From NCBI GenBank assembly GCA_964424565.1, contig CAYRIZ010000002.1, positions 28,112 through 92,111 of the forward strand: a stretch of DNA of 64,000 bases, written 5' to 3'. Below, in pieces: positions 43,732 to 53,075 of this stretch (position 1 is the stretch's first letter; every line of letters starts with the position of its first letter). Under the pieces are notes generated by a model. It was not told where the DNA came from and did not search any database. It worked only from the letters and a program-made list of their open reading frames with translations. Both the position numbers and the translations under genes were made by a program. This DNA comes from Avisuccinivibrio sp964424565. Lineage in GTDB: Bacteria > Pseudomonadota > Gammaproteobacteria > Enterobacterales > Succinivibrionaceae.

Positions 43732-45957
43732 TCAGTCGTCTTTGCTCTTGCCTGCACTTTCCCTGGCTCTGCTCATGGCATCGGTAAGTGCAATTACATA
43801 AGGCTTTGAGAAAATCTCATCCAAATTAAGGGTTAATTTGCGCCGCCAGTTGGGGTACTCCCGGAAGGTGCCGGGAATATTGACCGGCTTCTCCACTCCT
43901 ATGAAATCCTCCAGCTGGGCGCTGTAAAGGGCACAGCTGCCGCGGCACATATGCACCTGCAGCCCCCGGGCCAGCTCTTTGGTCATTTTCGGGCAGTCTT
44001 CTATGTGACGCGGTACTTTGGCATCCACGGACATCAGCCCATGCAGACTGTCCAGAATGCGCTGTTTGGCATCCCGGCGCTCGACGGCTATGCGGCTGGC
44101 ATCCACCGGCGAGTAAATGCCCAGCTTCTGCCCCAGCTGTAAATCCAGATTGCCCCACCAGCCGCGCAAAGTGGCCATGTCATGGGTGGTCAGGGCGGAC
44201 AGCGCCTGCGGCTCGTAATCCTGCGGCGCTATGTAGCCGCCGTCCCAGGCCCGTTCACCAAAGAACAGTTTATAGGAAAAAGCACGGTATTTCTTCAGGG
44301 CAGTACGCAGTTCATCGGGAATGGTACCCAGATCCTCGGCTATGATCATGCACTTGTGGCGCACGGACTCCAGGGCAATAATGCCCAGCAGATCATGCAT
44401 GTTGTTCTGCACATAGGCACCGCAGGTAGGATCATTTTCCGGCGGCACCCACCAGAAGCGGTACAGTCCGGCGGCATGATCTATACGCAGGGCACCGCAG
44501 GAGTTCATGTTGCGGCGGTATATATCGATCAGCGGCTTGTAGGCGGCCTTCTTCAGGCGGTGCGGATCCAGGGGAGCCAGGCCCCAGGACTGACCGCGGG
44601 GACCCAGCGGATCCGGAGGGGCACCTATGGAGGAACTGCGCCGGTAAATGCCCTGCTCATCAGACCACACATCACAGCTGCCCGGAGCCACACCCACAGC
44701 CAGATCGCGGTAAGGTCCTATGATCATGCCTTCCTTTTTGGCCGTGGTCATGGCGGCATCGAGCTGCTCCTGGGCAATAAACTGCAGATAGCAGTAGAAG
44801 CGCACTTCATCCTCATGCTCGTGGCGCCAGGCCCGCACAAAGGGCGAACCGGCCTGCCTGTACTCCTTGGGGAAGACATCAAAGCCGTAGGCATTGCGCC
44901 CCTGGGCATAAAGATAATTCTGCAGGGCATCGTAGGTGGCCATGTCGATCAGGGCCTGGCCGCCCTTGTCCATGAAGTCTATGAATTTGCGGCCGCGCAG
45001 GGAGCGCTTGTCATCCAGGCGCAGATTTTTGAAGAGCACCCGCAGCACCGAGAGCTTGAGATCCAGCACCGAGCGGTAATCCACATACTCCCGCTCGCGC
45101 AGGGCGCGCAGCTTGTTCTGAAAAGCCTTGCCGGCCACCATTTCCACCGCCCGGCTGCAGGAGGAATACTCGGGAATGTCCTCCACGCGTATATAGATGA
45201 TATTCAGCCACAGGCGGGAGGAAGGAGAATAAGGGCTGACCATGTCCGGATCGGGATTGGCCGGATAGCCGGCATGCAGGGGATTTAAGCCCACAAACTG
45301 GCCGCCGCGGCGGGCAGTATATTTGATGAGCTCCCGCAAATCGGCAAAATCACCTATACCCCAGTTGTTTTTCGAACGCAGGGCATAAAGCTGCACGCTC
45401 AGTCCCCACACTTTTTTGCCGGCGGCTATGTCTTCCGGCACGTAGCACTTGTCCGGAGCCACAATCAGGGACATGGGGGCGGGATTGAGGGTGGTGTCGC
45501 CGTCGGTGATCACCACCTGCAGCTGATGGTAGCCCAGCGGCAGATCGTCAGGCAGAAAGAGCCGGCGCAGATCGTATTCAATGCCCTGCGACAGCTGATA
45601 ATCGGCAATTTCCACTTCATAAAGAGGGAAACTGTCCTTAAAGCACTCCGTGCCGTCCTCGAGCACTATGCAGGTTTCGATCACGGCATCTTCCGACAGC
45701 GCCGCCGGTGTGCGCAGCAGAGTAAAGTACTTTTTGTGTTCATCGGCCACCAGCACCGGGTCCAGCACTTCAGTGTAGTAACGGTGCTCCTCACGCTCAA
45801 TCAGGGCCTGCAGCATCTGCTGATCGTGTATGGGAAAGCCCATGGCACCCAGTGCAGCCAGTCTGGCATTAGGAGAGATTTTGATCTCTTCACCATAAAT
45901 ACTGCGGTAAGTACGGGCGATGCCGACTTCATCTGCAAATTTTTGTATATCCATCAT
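43732..45957 (-). CDS. malQ: 4-alpha-glucanotransferase (amylomaltase)
   Basis: Disproportionates maltodextrins, releasing glucose. GH77, 741 residues (E. coli 694). N-terminal extension, then LWGLSVQLYALRSKNNWGIGDFADL-type GH77 entry, VGLNPLHAGYPANPDPDMVSPYSPSSRLWLNIIYI, IGPYRDLAVGVAPGSCDVWSD, SIGAPPDPLGPRGQSWGLAPLDPHRL, ALRIDHAAGLYRFWWVPP (nucleophile Asp) and IIAEDLGTIPDELR (acid/base Glu), ending with VNIPGTFREYPNWRRKL. Probably first gene of the glycogen/maltodextrin unit. Two adjacent ATGs (45,957 and 45,954) are possible starts. Confidence 0.95.
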   Translation of the reverse strand: MMDIQKFADEVGIARTYRSIYGEEIKISPNARLAALGAMGFPIHDQQMLQALIEREEHRYYTEVLDPVLVADEHKKYFTLLRTPAALSEDAVIETCIVLEDGTECFKDSFPLYEVEIADYQLSQGIEYDLRRLFLPDDLPLGYHQLQVVITDGDTTLNPAPMSLIVAPDKCYVPEDIAAGKKVWGLSVQLYALRSKNNWGIGDFADLRELIKYTARRGGQFVGLNPLHAGYPANPDPDMVSPYSPSSRLWLNIIYIRVEDIPEYSSCSRAVEMVAGKAFQNKLRALREREYVDYRSVLDLKLSVLRVLFKNLRLDDKRSLRGRKFIDFMDKGGQALIDMATYDALQNYLYAQGRNAYGFDVFPKEYRQAGSPFVRAWRHEHEDEVRFYCYLQFIAQEQLDAAMTTAKKEGMIIGPYRDLAVGVAPGSCDVWSDEQGIYRRSSSIGAPPDPLGPRGQSWGLAPLDPHRLKKAAYKPLIDIYRRNMNSCGALRIDHAAGLYRFWWVPPENDPTCGAYVQNNMHDLLGIIALESVRHKCMIIAEDLGTIPDELRTALKKYRAFSYKLFFGERAWDGGYIAPQDYEPQALSALTTHDMATLRGWWGNLDLQLGQKLGIYSPVDASRIAVERRDAKQRILDSLHGLMSVDAKVPRHIEDCPKMTKELARGLQVHMCRGSCALYSAQLEDFIGVEKPVNIPGTFREYPNWRRKLTLNLDEIFSKPYVIALTDAMSRARESAGKSKDD

Positions 45958-46503
45958 TTGTCAAATACCAGCATAAGCGGCAAAATCAGGAACTATTTTA
46001 CTAATTCCAGCCGCTGAAAAACCGTTGTCAGCTCGCACTTTGGACGCGGCAGAGCACAGTCGGTGCGGTTTTGGTCTGAATAATAAGACTATGTCTTGTA
46101 ATTAGTTCAGATCTCAAAGTATACGTAAAAAGCGCCTATATTGCACTGTTGAGCCGGATTGACGCATCTCTGCCCCCTCTGCTGCCCCCATCTCCGGCAA
46201 AATCCGCCTGCTCTCCTGGGGCCTGGCTGCAAACAGAGGCGACAAGTGATCTGATTTGCTGCAAACCGCATTTTGAAGTGTGAGCAAATGCACACTGTTT
46301 TGACCTTTACGGGACTTTTTAAAGCCGATTGCAAAATACAGGTAAAAGCGTCCCGGATAAAAAATGAAATGCTGCTCAAATTTGGTAATAAAAGCCCTGA
46401 AAAAGGCGGTGCACCTTGACTTTGCCGGCAATTAGAGTATCGTGTAGATGTTAAATTTTTCCACTGTTAAACACTGTTAAATATTAACGGGTGACATTAA
46501 ATC
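45958..46503. other. malQ-gapA divergent intergenic region
   Basis: 546 bases, lower GC, no credible gene on either strand. It should carry divergent promoters: one for gapA is described separately; none was recognised for malQ. Confidence 0.55.
46416..46443 (+). promoter_or_regulatory. Candidate gapA promoter
   Basis: TTGACT (5/6 of -35) and TATCGT (4/6 of -10) separated by 16 bases, 60 bases upstream of the gapA start; the leader then contains repeated CACTGTTAAA. Confidence 0.5.
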
Positions 46504-47514
46504 ATGACTATTAAAGTTGGTATTAACGGCTTTGGCCGTATTGGTCGTTTCGTTTTCCGTGCTTCCATCGAGCGTCCTGAGCTGGGCATTCAGGTTGTGG
46601 GCATCAATGACCTGCTCCCTCCTGACTACATGGCCTACATGCTCAAGTACGACACCATGCACGGCCCGTTCAAGGGCACCGTTGAAGTGCAGGACGGCCA
46701 TCTCGTCGTGAACGGCAATGTAGTCCGCGTCACCGCTGAGCGTGATCCTGCCAACCTGAAGTGGGGCGACGTTGACGCTAAGTATGTAGTTGAGTCCACC
46801 GGTCTGTTCCTGACCGATGAGAAGGCCCGCAAGCACATCGAAGCCGGTGCCAAGCGCGTTGTTATGTCTGCTCCTTCCAAGGATTCCACCCCGATGTTCG
46901 TTGTCGGTGTGAATGACAAGGAATATGCCGGCCAGGATATCGTTTCCAACGCTTCCTGCACCACCAACTGCCTGGCTCCTCTGGCCAAGGTTGTTCACGA
47001 TGAGTTCGGCATCGAGATGGGCTTAATGACCACCGTTCACTCCACCACCGCCACCCAGCGTACTGTTGACGGCCCGTCCTTAAAGGATTGGCGCGGCGGC
47101 CGCGGTGCTTCCCAGAACATCATCCCGTCCTCCACCGGTGCCGCCAAGGCTGTGGGCAAGGTTATTCCTTCCCTGAACGGCAAGCTGACCGGCATGTCCA
47201 TCCGTGTTCCGACTGCTGACGTTTCCGTGGTTGACTTAACCTGCGTGCTCAGCAAGTCCGCTTCTTATGCCGACATCTGCGCCGCCATCAAGGCCGCTTC
47301 CGAAGGCCCTCTGAAGGGTATTCTCGGCTACACCAACGAGGCTGTGGTTTCCTCCGACTTCCTGGGCAACACCCACACCTCCATCTTCGACGAGACCGCC
47401 GGCATTCAGTTAACCCCGAACTTCGTCAAGCTGATCTCCTGGTATGACAACGAGATCGGTTACTCCAACAAGGTTCTGGAGTTAATCAAGTCCATCGAGG
47501 ATTCCGGCAAGTAA
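46504..47514 (+). CDS. gapA: Glyceraldehyde-3-phosphate dehydrogenase
   Basis: Glycolytic oxidation of glyceraldehyde-3-phosphate to 1,3-bisphosphoglycerate with NAD. 336 residues. Rossmann N-terminus KVGINGFGRIGRFVFRAS, NAD-specific Asp-type loop (INDLLPPDYMAYMLKYDT), catalytic SNASCTTNCLAPL (nucleophile Cys), HSTTATQRTVDGPS, and the C-terminal SWYDNEIGYSNKVLELI. Codon choice is strongly biased towards a small set (GTT, GCT, AAG, TCC, CTG), unlike its neighbours, indicating very high expression. Strong double hairpin downstream. Confidence 0.98.
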   Translation: MTIKVGINGFGRIGRFVFRASIERPELGIQVVGINDLLPPDYMAYMLKYDTMHGPFKGTVEVQDGHLVVNGNVVRVTAERDPANLKWGDVDAKYVVESTGLFLTDEKARKHIEAGAKRVVMSAPSKDSTPMFVVGVNDKEYAGQDIVSNASCTTNCLAPLAKVVHDEFGIEMGLMTTVHSTTATQRTVDGPSLKDWRGGRGASQNIIPSSTGAAKAVGKVIPSLNGKLTGMSIRVPTADVSVVDLTCVLSKSASYADICAAIKAASEGPLKGILGYTNEAVVSSDFLGNTHTSIFDETAGIQLTPNFVKLISWYDNEIGYSNKVLELIKSIEDSGK

Positions 47515-47544
47515 TTTCAGTTATCTGCTGAAAATTAAAGCCTG

Positions 47545-47566
47545 TCTTCCCTGACTGCAGGGAAGA
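47545..47566 (+). other. Hairpin downstream of gapA
   Basis: 9-bp stem TCTTCCCTG / CAGGGAAGA, tetraloop, no T-run. It precedes the terminator and may protect the gapA transcript 3' end. Confidence 0.5.
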
Positions 47567-47570
47567 TACG

Positions 47571-47606
47571 AAAGCCCGGGCACTGCTGCTCGGGCTTTCT
47601 GTTTTC
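47571..47606 (+). terminator. Rho-independent terminator of gapA
   Basis: Stem AAAGCCCG / CGGGCTTT around a 12-base loop, followed by CTGTTTTC. Confidence 0.75.
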
Positions 47607-47756
47607 AGGGAAGCAGGATCTGCCGTCCCCCTGAACGTATGGTGGAACCATCATCCGGCAATAAAGGTTTTTACTATATCCTTTAAATCAAAAATCGCCT
47701 GCAAACCCGCATGGGAATGCGCCTTTCGCTGCTTTCAAGGTGCAAAACAAGGTGAG

Positions 47757-47786
47757 AAAAAGCCCCGCAGTTTATTCCTGCAGGGC
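47757..47786 (-). terminator. Rho-independent terminator after the Sel1 gene
   Basis: On the minus strand GCCCTGCAG / CTGCGGGGC (one mismatch, 7-base loop) runs into TTTTT, 65 bases beyond the stop of the Sel1-repeat gene. Confidence 0.65.
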
Positions 47787-47851
47787 CTAAGACAGCCGCG
47801 GAGAGCGGTACAGCTGCCTCAATCACCAGGTTGTGCCCCTGCTGGGGGAAA

Positions 47852-48565
47852 TTATATGCCGGCAGAATCCATCTTTTCCAATAAGCTCTGAGCTATGTCA
47901 TCTCCCTGGGCGGCGGCTTTTTCAAACCACCGCCGCGCCTGTGCATAATCCTGGCTTATACCATTGCCTTTATAGTACATCTCTCCCAGTTTTCTCTGAG
48001 CTATGTCATCTCCCTGTACGGCGGCTTTTTCATACCACTGCCGGGCCTGCTCATAATCCTGTTTTACACCTAAGCCGAAATAGTACATATCACCCAATTC
48101 GCACTGAGCGTCTGTACGCCCCTGTACAGCAGCTTTTTCAAACCACTGCCTGGCCTGCTCCTGATACTCTTCCACGCCTTCGTATATACTATACATATGT
48201 CCCAGGGCGCACTGAGCATCGATATTTCCCTGGGCCGCGGCTTTTTTCCACCACAGCTCAGCCTGCTTTTCATCGTCTTCCAGGTCATCGCCGTCATAGT
48301 AGTACATCGCTCCCAGGGCGTACTGAGCTTCGGCATTTCCCTGCGCAGCGGCTTTTTCAAACCACTGCCGCGCCTGCTCATAATCCTCGTCCACGCCTTT
48401 GCCGCGATAGTACAGTAATCCCAGGGAGTACTGAGCTTTGGCATTTCCCAGGGCGGCGGCTTTTTCAAACCACTGCCGCGCCTGTGCATAATCCTGGCTT
48501 ACACCTTCGCCTTTATAGTACATGTTGCCTGTATGGAAGAATTTTTCTGCATCGTTTTCAATCAT
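47852..48565 (-). CDS. Sel1-repeat protein
   Basis: 237 residues made almost wholly of six Sel1-like (SLR) repeats of about 36 residues, each with the pattern A-Q-x-x-L-G-x-M-Y-Y-x-G-x-G-V-x-x-D-Y-x-Q-A-R-x-W-[FY]-E-K-A-A. No signal peptide or TM, so cytoplasmic. SLR solenoids mediate protein-protein contacts; partner unknown. DNA repeats between units create long artefact frames on the other strand. ATG 48,565 follows GGAAGG 6 bases upstream. It stands alone, with terminators on both sides of its unit. Confidence 0.85.
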   Translation of the reverse strand: MIENDAEKFFHTGNMYYKGEGVSQDYAQARQWFEKAAALGNAKAQYSLGLLYYRGKGVDEDYEQARQWFEKAAAQGNAEAQYALGAMYYYDGDDLEDDEKQAELWWKKAAAQGNIDAQCALGHMYSIYEGVEEYQEQARQWFEKAAVQGRTDAQCELGDMYYFGLGVKQDYEQARQWYEKAAVQGDDIAQRKLGEMYYKGNGISQDYAQARRWFEKAAAQGDDIAQSLLEKMDSAGI

Positions 48566-48912
48566 CTTTGGCCTTCCGCTGGAGATTAGGATGTGGATTC
48601 TCAGATACCCCAGACCACACTGTAGTCTGGTGGTTCTGATTGCAGAATATAATTTTTGTGATGATCAATCAAACCAATCCGGGGCTTTTGGTTAAAGATG
48701 CAACAATGAAAAAGAGGCAGTAAGGCCGGACTCTGCTCTGTCAGGGCAGTGGGATCTGAGGGCGGGACAATAAAAAAGATACCCAAACGGCGGCTGAAAA
48801 ATTCTCAAAATCTGCAGCCCGCTGCGCTGTGTGTCCCCGGCGGGGCTCAGGCATGCCAAAATTAAAGGGGAGCCGCAGCTCCCCCTTTCTCCGTGCTTTT
48901 TTGCCTGAGCGC
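48566..48912. other. Intergenic region between htpX and the Sel1 gene
   Basis: 347 bases without a credible gene. Contains the htpX terminator near 48,870; the rest shows no clear promoter or repeat. Confidence 0.5.
48858..48884 (-). terminator. Rho-independent terminator after htpX
   Basis: 7-bp stem GGGGAGC / GCTCCCC with a 4-base loop, followed on the minus strand by TTTAATTTT, about 28 bases beyond the htpX stop. Confidence 0.7.
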
Positions 48913-49806
48913 TTAAGACAGCTTCTGCAGCGCGTCTATACGCTTTTCCAAAGTAGGATGGCTCATAAACAGCTCGGCAAAGGCATCGCCGCCGTTGATG
49001 CAGAAGGCCTGGAACTGTCCCTGCTGCTGTGCCGGTGCCGGCGCCCGGCGCAGAGCCTGCAGAGCCTTGATCATGCACTTTTTTCCTTCCAGTGACGCCG
49101 ATCCGGCATCAGCACGGTATTCGCGGTGACGGGAGTACCACATCAGGATCAGAGTGGCTATGATGCCGAAAATAATCTGGAACACGGTATTGGCCAGATG
49201 AAACATCATGACATTGCCCACTGAACTGCCGCGGCCCTCGCTGTTGTTGGAGCGGTTCATGGCATTGGACACAGCCATGGCGGCTATATAGGAGAAGAAG
49301 TAGACAAAGGTATTGAGCACGCCCTGCAGCAGGGTCATGGTCACCATATCTCCATTGCCCACATGACTCATTTCATGGCCGAGCACGCCGCGCAGCTCAT
49401 CTTCATGCATGGAATACAGCAGTGACGAGGAAACAGCCACCAGGGCATTGTTCCGGCTGGCGCCGGTGGCAAAGGCATTGAGCTCTCCGGACTGATACAC
49501 TCCCACCTCGGGCATGGCCAGATTCTGCCGCTGGGCCAGGGAGGACACTATATCAAGCAGCAAAGCCTCCTTCTCATTGCGCGGCGTGGAAATCACCTGC
49601 ACGCCGTAGGCTTTTTTGCACATCCATTTGGACAAAAACAGCGAAATCAGCGATCCGGCAAAACCCATTACCGCACACAACAGCAGCAGTCCGCCGTAGG
49701 AAACCGGACTTAGGGTGATGCCCAGCAGCGGCAGAATGATGAACAAGATCACGCTCACCACCAGCAGTACTGCCAGCTGCATAGCAATAAAAAGCACAAT
49801 GCGCAT
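48913..49806 (-). CDS. htpX: Membrane zinc metalloprotease HtpX
   Basis: Inner-membrane M48 peptidase that degrades misfolded membrane proteins together with FtsH. 297 residues (E. coli 293). TM segments at about 5-25 and 36-56, zinc motif LGHEMSHVGNGDMV (HExxH), then two further hydrophobic stretches and the third-ligand region SRHREYRADAGSA. Start ATG 49,806 follows AGGAG. Divergent from the unknown membrane-protein gene upstream of ettA. Confidence 0.95.
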   Translation of the reverse strand: MRIVLFIAMQLAVLLVVSVILFIILPLLGITLSPVSYGGLLLLCAVMGFAGSLISLFLSKWMCKKAYGVQVISTPRNEKEALLLDIVSSLAQRQNLAMPEVGVYQSGELNAFATGASRNNALVAVSSSLLYSMHEDELRGVLGHEMSHVGNGDMVTMTLLQGVLNTFVYFFSYIAAMAVSNAMNRSNNSEGRGSSVGNVMMFHLANTVFQIIFGIIATLILMWYSRHREYRADAGSASLEGKKCMIKALQALRRAPAPAQQQGQFQAFCINGGDAFAELFMSHPTLEKRIDALQKLS

Positions 49807-49869
49807 TAAAAAACTCCTGCTAAAATCTAAAACAAAAAACCACTATTCGACACAAGATCAGGGTACATA

Positions 49870-50571
49870 ATGAAAGGTATTATAATCGCACTGCAGGGCC
49901 GGCAGGCCGAAATTTACACGGAGGAGAGCAGCCTGCTGCAGGCAGAACTCCCGGCCGGCCGGGAATCTGCCAGGGCAGGCGACGGAGTGGAATTAATTCA
50001 GGATGCAGAAGGCCGCCTGCAGATAGAACAAATACATCCTCTGGCCCTGCCGGACTGCGTAGCCTGGTCTGAGGACAGCACTGTGGCCGGACACCGCAAT
50101 ATTGAGCTTGATACCTCACTGCGGCTGTGTGCCGAGGGTCCGGATTTTCCCACCTGTTACTGCCTGCTGGCCCAGAAGGCCGAAGAATACCACGCCAACG
50201 CCCTGCTGCAGCTGCAGACCTCCTACGTCAAACGCCCGCTGCACTGTGAGATCCTCTGCCAGGTCAGCGCCGTCCCCGCCCAAATCAGCGGAGAGATCTT
50301 CTCCCCGCCGCCGGGAATTAAAATGCAGCTGCCGCTGAAATTCCTCAGGCGCAACAGCCCCAACGGCGCCTGGCTGCGCTACTGCCGGGTACTGCTGTTC
50401 TGCCTGCTGCTGATTGCCGAGCCCTGCCTGGCTGCCCTGACGCAGCGGGCTCTGCTGCCCCAGCTGATTGGCCAAATCCTGATGGGAGCTTTGCCGCTGC
50501 TGTGCCTTGCGGCCGGGTTGTACCTCAATCCGCGCCGGCCGGCCTTCTTTCTGATGCGCCGCCGGCACTGA
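49870..50571 (+). CDS. Two-TM protein with OB-like N-terminus, unknown
   Basis: 233 residues, not recognised. The N-terminus (MKGIIIALQGRQAEIYTEES ... GDGVELIQDAEGRLQIEQIHP) has the strand pattern of a small OB-type domain. A middle domain contains several Cys (LRLCAEG, TCYCLLAQ, LHCEILCQV) and two TM segments lie at about 171-190 and 200-219, followed by a basic end. Weak SD (AGGGT). It precedes ettA by about 80 bases; no functional link is evident. Confidence 0.65.
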   Translation: MKGIIIALQGRQAEIYTEESSLLQAELPAGRESARAGDGVELIQDAEGRLQIEQIHPLALPDCVAWSEDSTVAGHRNIELDTSLRLCAEGPDFPTCYCLLAQKAEEYHANALLQLQTSYVKRPLHCEILCQVSAVPAQISGEIFSPPPGIKMQLPLKFLRRNSPNGAWLRYCRVLLFCLLLIAEPCLAALTQRALLPQLIGQILMGALPLLCLAAGLYLNPRRPAFFLMRRRH

Positions 50572-50649
50572 ACGGCAGGCAAACTGCTATAATAGGCAGA
50601 TTTCGATTTTGCGGCCTTAATCAAGGCTCACGAGGAAAAGTAAACATCC

Positions 50650-52314
50650 ATGGCACAATTTATTTTTACCATGAACAGGGTAGGCAAGATAGTGCCGCCC
50701 AAAAGACAGATCTTAAAGGATATTTCCCTGTCCTTCTTCCCCGGCGCCAAGATCGGCGTGCTCGGTCTCAACGGCGCCGGCAAATCTTCCCTGCTGAAAA
50801 TTATGGCCGGTGTCGATCAGGACTATGAAGGCGAGGCCAGACCGCAGCCGGGTATCAATATAGGCTATCTGCCGCAGGAGCCCAAACTCGATCCGGAGAA
50901 AACCGTGCGCGAGGTGGTGGAAGAGGCTTTTGCCGAGACCGTGCAGGCTCTGCAGCGCCTGGACGAGGTTTATGCCGCCTATGCCGAGGAAGATGCAGAC
51001 TTTGATGCCCTGGCCAAAGAGCAGGCTGAGCTTGAGGCTGTGATCCAGGCTCATGACGGCCACAATCTGGACAATCAGATTGAAAGAGCCGCCGATGCCC
51101 TGCGTCTGCCGGCCTTTGACAAACAAATCAAGATTCTCTCCGGTGGTGAGCGCCGCCGCGTGGCTTTGTGCCGCCTGCTGCTGGAGCGTCCGGACATGCT
51201 GCTGCTCGACGAGCCCACCAATCACCTGGATGCCGAATCCGTAGACTGGCTGGAGCAGTTCCTGCATCAGTACCCGGGCACGGTGGTGGCCGTCACCCAC
51301 GACCGCTACTTCCTGGACAATGTGGCCGGCTGGATTCTGGAGCTCGACCGCGGTGAGGGTATCCCCTGGCAGGGCAACTACTCTTCCTGGCTGGAGCAGA
51401 AGGATCTGCGCCTGCAGCAGGAAGAAAGCACTGAATCCGCCCGCCGCCGCTCCATTGAGCGCGAGCTGGAGTGGGTGCGTCAGGGTGCCAAGGGCCGTCA
51501 TGCCAAATCCAAGGCCAGACTGTCCCGCTTTGAGGAACTGACCTCAGTGGAATACCAGAGACGCAATGAAACCAATGAGCTCTATATTCCGCCCGGGCCG
51601 CGTCTGGGTGACACCGTGCTGGAGGTGGAGCACCTGCGGAAGAGCTACGGCGATCAGGTACTGATCGACGATCTCTCCTTTACTCTGCCCAAAGGAGCCA
51701 TAGTGGGCATCATCGGTCCCAATGGCGCCGGCAAGTCCACCTTGTTCCGCATGATCACCGGCATGGAACAGCCGGACAGCGGCAGCATCCGCCTGGGTGA
51801 CACTGTAGTTACCGCCTATGTGGAGCAGTTCCGCGACTCCATGAACGATGACAATACAGTGTTTGAGGAGATCTCCCACGGTCAGGATATACTGCGCATA
51901 GGCTCTTATGAAATTCCCAGCCGTGCCTACATAGGCCGCTTTAATTTCAAGAGCACCGATCAGCAAAAGCGTGTGGGCTCCCTCTCCGGCGGTGAGCGCG
52001 GCCGTCTGCAGCTGGCCAAACTGCTGCAGGCCGGCGGCAACCTGCTGCTGCTCGACGAGCCCACCAACGATCTGGATGTGGAGACTCTGCGCGCCCTGGA
52101 GAACGCCCTGCTGGAATTCCCCGGCAGTGCCATGGTGATCTCCCACGACCGCTGGTTCCTCGATCGTATAGCCACCCACATCCTGGACTACTGCGATGAC
52201 GGCGTGGTGCGCTTCTTTGCCGGCAACTACAGCGAGTATGAAGCCTGGAAGCGCAGCAACTTAGGCGAGGAGGCCCAGCCTCACCGCCCGCGCTTTAGAA
52301 AAGTTACCGACTAA
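50650..52314 (+). CDS. ettA: Energy-dependent translational throttle protein EttA (ABC-F)
   Basis: ABC-F ATPase that binds the ribosomal E site and gates translation by energy status. 554 residues (E. coli 555). Two nucleotide-binding domains: Walker A GLNGAGKSSLLKIMAGVD and signature LSGGERRRVALCRLLL with Walker B MLLLDEPTNHLD; then the linker (arm/PtIM region ERELEWVRQGAKGRHAKSKARL), Walker A GPNGAGKSTLF, LSGGERGRLQLAKLL and LLLLDEPTNDLD. No TM. Start ATG 50,650 follows GAGGAAAAG. Confidence 0.96.
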   Translation: MAQFIFTMNRVGKIVPPKRQILKDISLSFFPGAKIGVLGLNGAGKSSLLKIMAGVDQDYEGEARPQPGINIGYLPQEPKLDPEKTVREVVEEAFAETVQALQRLDEVYAAYAEEDADFDALAKEQAELEAVIQAHDGHNLDNQIERAADALRLPAFDKQIKILSGGERRRVALCRLLLERPDMLLLDEPTNHLDAESVDWLEQFLHQYPGTVVAVTHDRYFLDNVAGWILELDRGEGIPWQGNYSSWLEQKDLRLQQEESTESARRRSIERELEWVRQGAKGRHAKSKARLSRFEELTSVEYQRRNETNELYIPPGPRLGDTVLEVEHLRKSYGDQVLIDDLSFTLPKGAIVGIIGPNGAGKSTLFRMITGMEQPDSGSIRLGDTVVTAYVEQFRDSMNDDNTVFEEISHGQDILRIGSYEIPSRAYIGRFNFKSTDQQKRVGSLSGGERGRLQLAKLLQAGGNLLLLDEPTNDLDVETLRALENALLEFPGSAMVISHDRWFLDRIATHILDYCDDGVVRFFAGNYSEYEAWKRSNLGEEAQPHRPRFRKVTD

Positions 52315-52428
52315 CCGCCGGAACCAGATCCCCACACACCTCCCGCCCCTGCCGGCGGGAGGAAGCTTACTGATCAGGAGCGGCACCGGACTTTCCGGCC
52401 TACAGAAAGACGGTGCCGGCTGCAGTCT

Positions 52429-52917
52429 ATGATTACACCAGCCCAGAACTTCCTCAACAAAAACCACATTCCCTATCAAACCTACGAATACGAGTGCAGC
52501 ACCAGGCACGATTTCGGGCATTTTGCCGCCGCTGCCCTGCAGCAGGATGAAGCCCGCGTCTTCAAGACCATATTGCTGGAGTCCGGCAGCGGCACCAAAA
52601 AGAGCTTTATCACCTGCGTGGTGCCGGTTACCGGTCTTATTTCCCTGAAAAACACGGCCAGACTGCTGCGGCTTAAGGAAGTGGCGGTCACCGATCCCAA
52701 TACGGCCATGCGCGTCACCGGCTATGTCATAGGAGGCATCAGCCCTTTCGGTCAGAAGCGCCGCACCCTGACGGTGCTGGATGAAAGTGCCCTGGCTTTT
52801 GCAGAAATTCTGGTCAGCGGCGGCCGCCGCGGGCTGTCCCTGGGCATCAGCCCGCAGGACTTGATTGCAGCCCTCGAGGCAGTAACCGGAGATTTGATGG
52901 AGCACAAAGGCGCTTAA
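52429..52917 (+). CDS. ybaK: Cys-tRNA(Pro)/Cys-tRNA(Cys) deacylase YbaK
   Basis: Trans-editing hydrolase that clears mischarged Cys-tRNA(Pro). 162 residues (E. coli 159), YbaK/EbsC type: NFLNKNHIPYQTYEYE, RVFKTILLESG (the catalytic Lys), VVPVTGLISLKNTARLL, VTDPNTAMRVTGYVIGGISPFGQKRR and GRRGLSLGISPQDLI. No strong SD. Probably its own unit. Confidence 0.93.
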   Translation: MITPAQNFLNKNHIPYQTYEYECSTRHDFGHFAAAALQQDEARVFKTILLESGSGTKKSFITCVVPVTGLISLKNTARLLRLKEVAVTDPNTAMRVTGYVIGGISPFGQKRRTLTVLDESALAFAEILVSGGRRGLSLGISPQDLIAALEAVTGDLMEHKGA

Positions 52918-52983
52918 ATAAGGCCTTTCCCCGGCAAAAACCGCTTTTACCGCAAAAATGTGAATTGTTTTGAGCATTGAAAA

Positions 52984-52997
52984 TGCAAAAATTTGCA
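52984..52997. promoter_or_regulatory. Candidate operator upstream of the sucrose permease
   Basis: Inverted repeat TGCAAA-AA-TTTGCA, 79 bases before the permease ATG, with a related TGCGC-T6-GCA motif at 53,001-53,014 and a CATAAT hexamer at 53,025-53,030. The layout suits a LacI/GalR-type or similar operator, but no regulator gene is adjacent. Confidence 0.35.
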
Positions 52998-53075
52998 ATA
53001 TGCGCTTTTTTGCAGAAATTTGTTCATAATACAGTCACTGACTTTTTTGCTTTTCGGTTTTTGTCGAGGTTTCTT

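Noticed and set aside
44182..45288. 368-residue frame antisense to malQ
   Set aside because: malQ has all GH77 motifs; this frame is a codon-bias shadow.
46107..46431. Small minus-strand frames upstream of gapA
   Set aside because: Two overlapping frames with no SD or family pattern in a low-GC promoter region.
47833..48639. 268-residue plus-strand frame over the Sel1 gene
   Set aside because: Periodic only because the Sel1 repeats are periodic at DNA level; the minus-strand protein has clear SLR motifs and a good SD.
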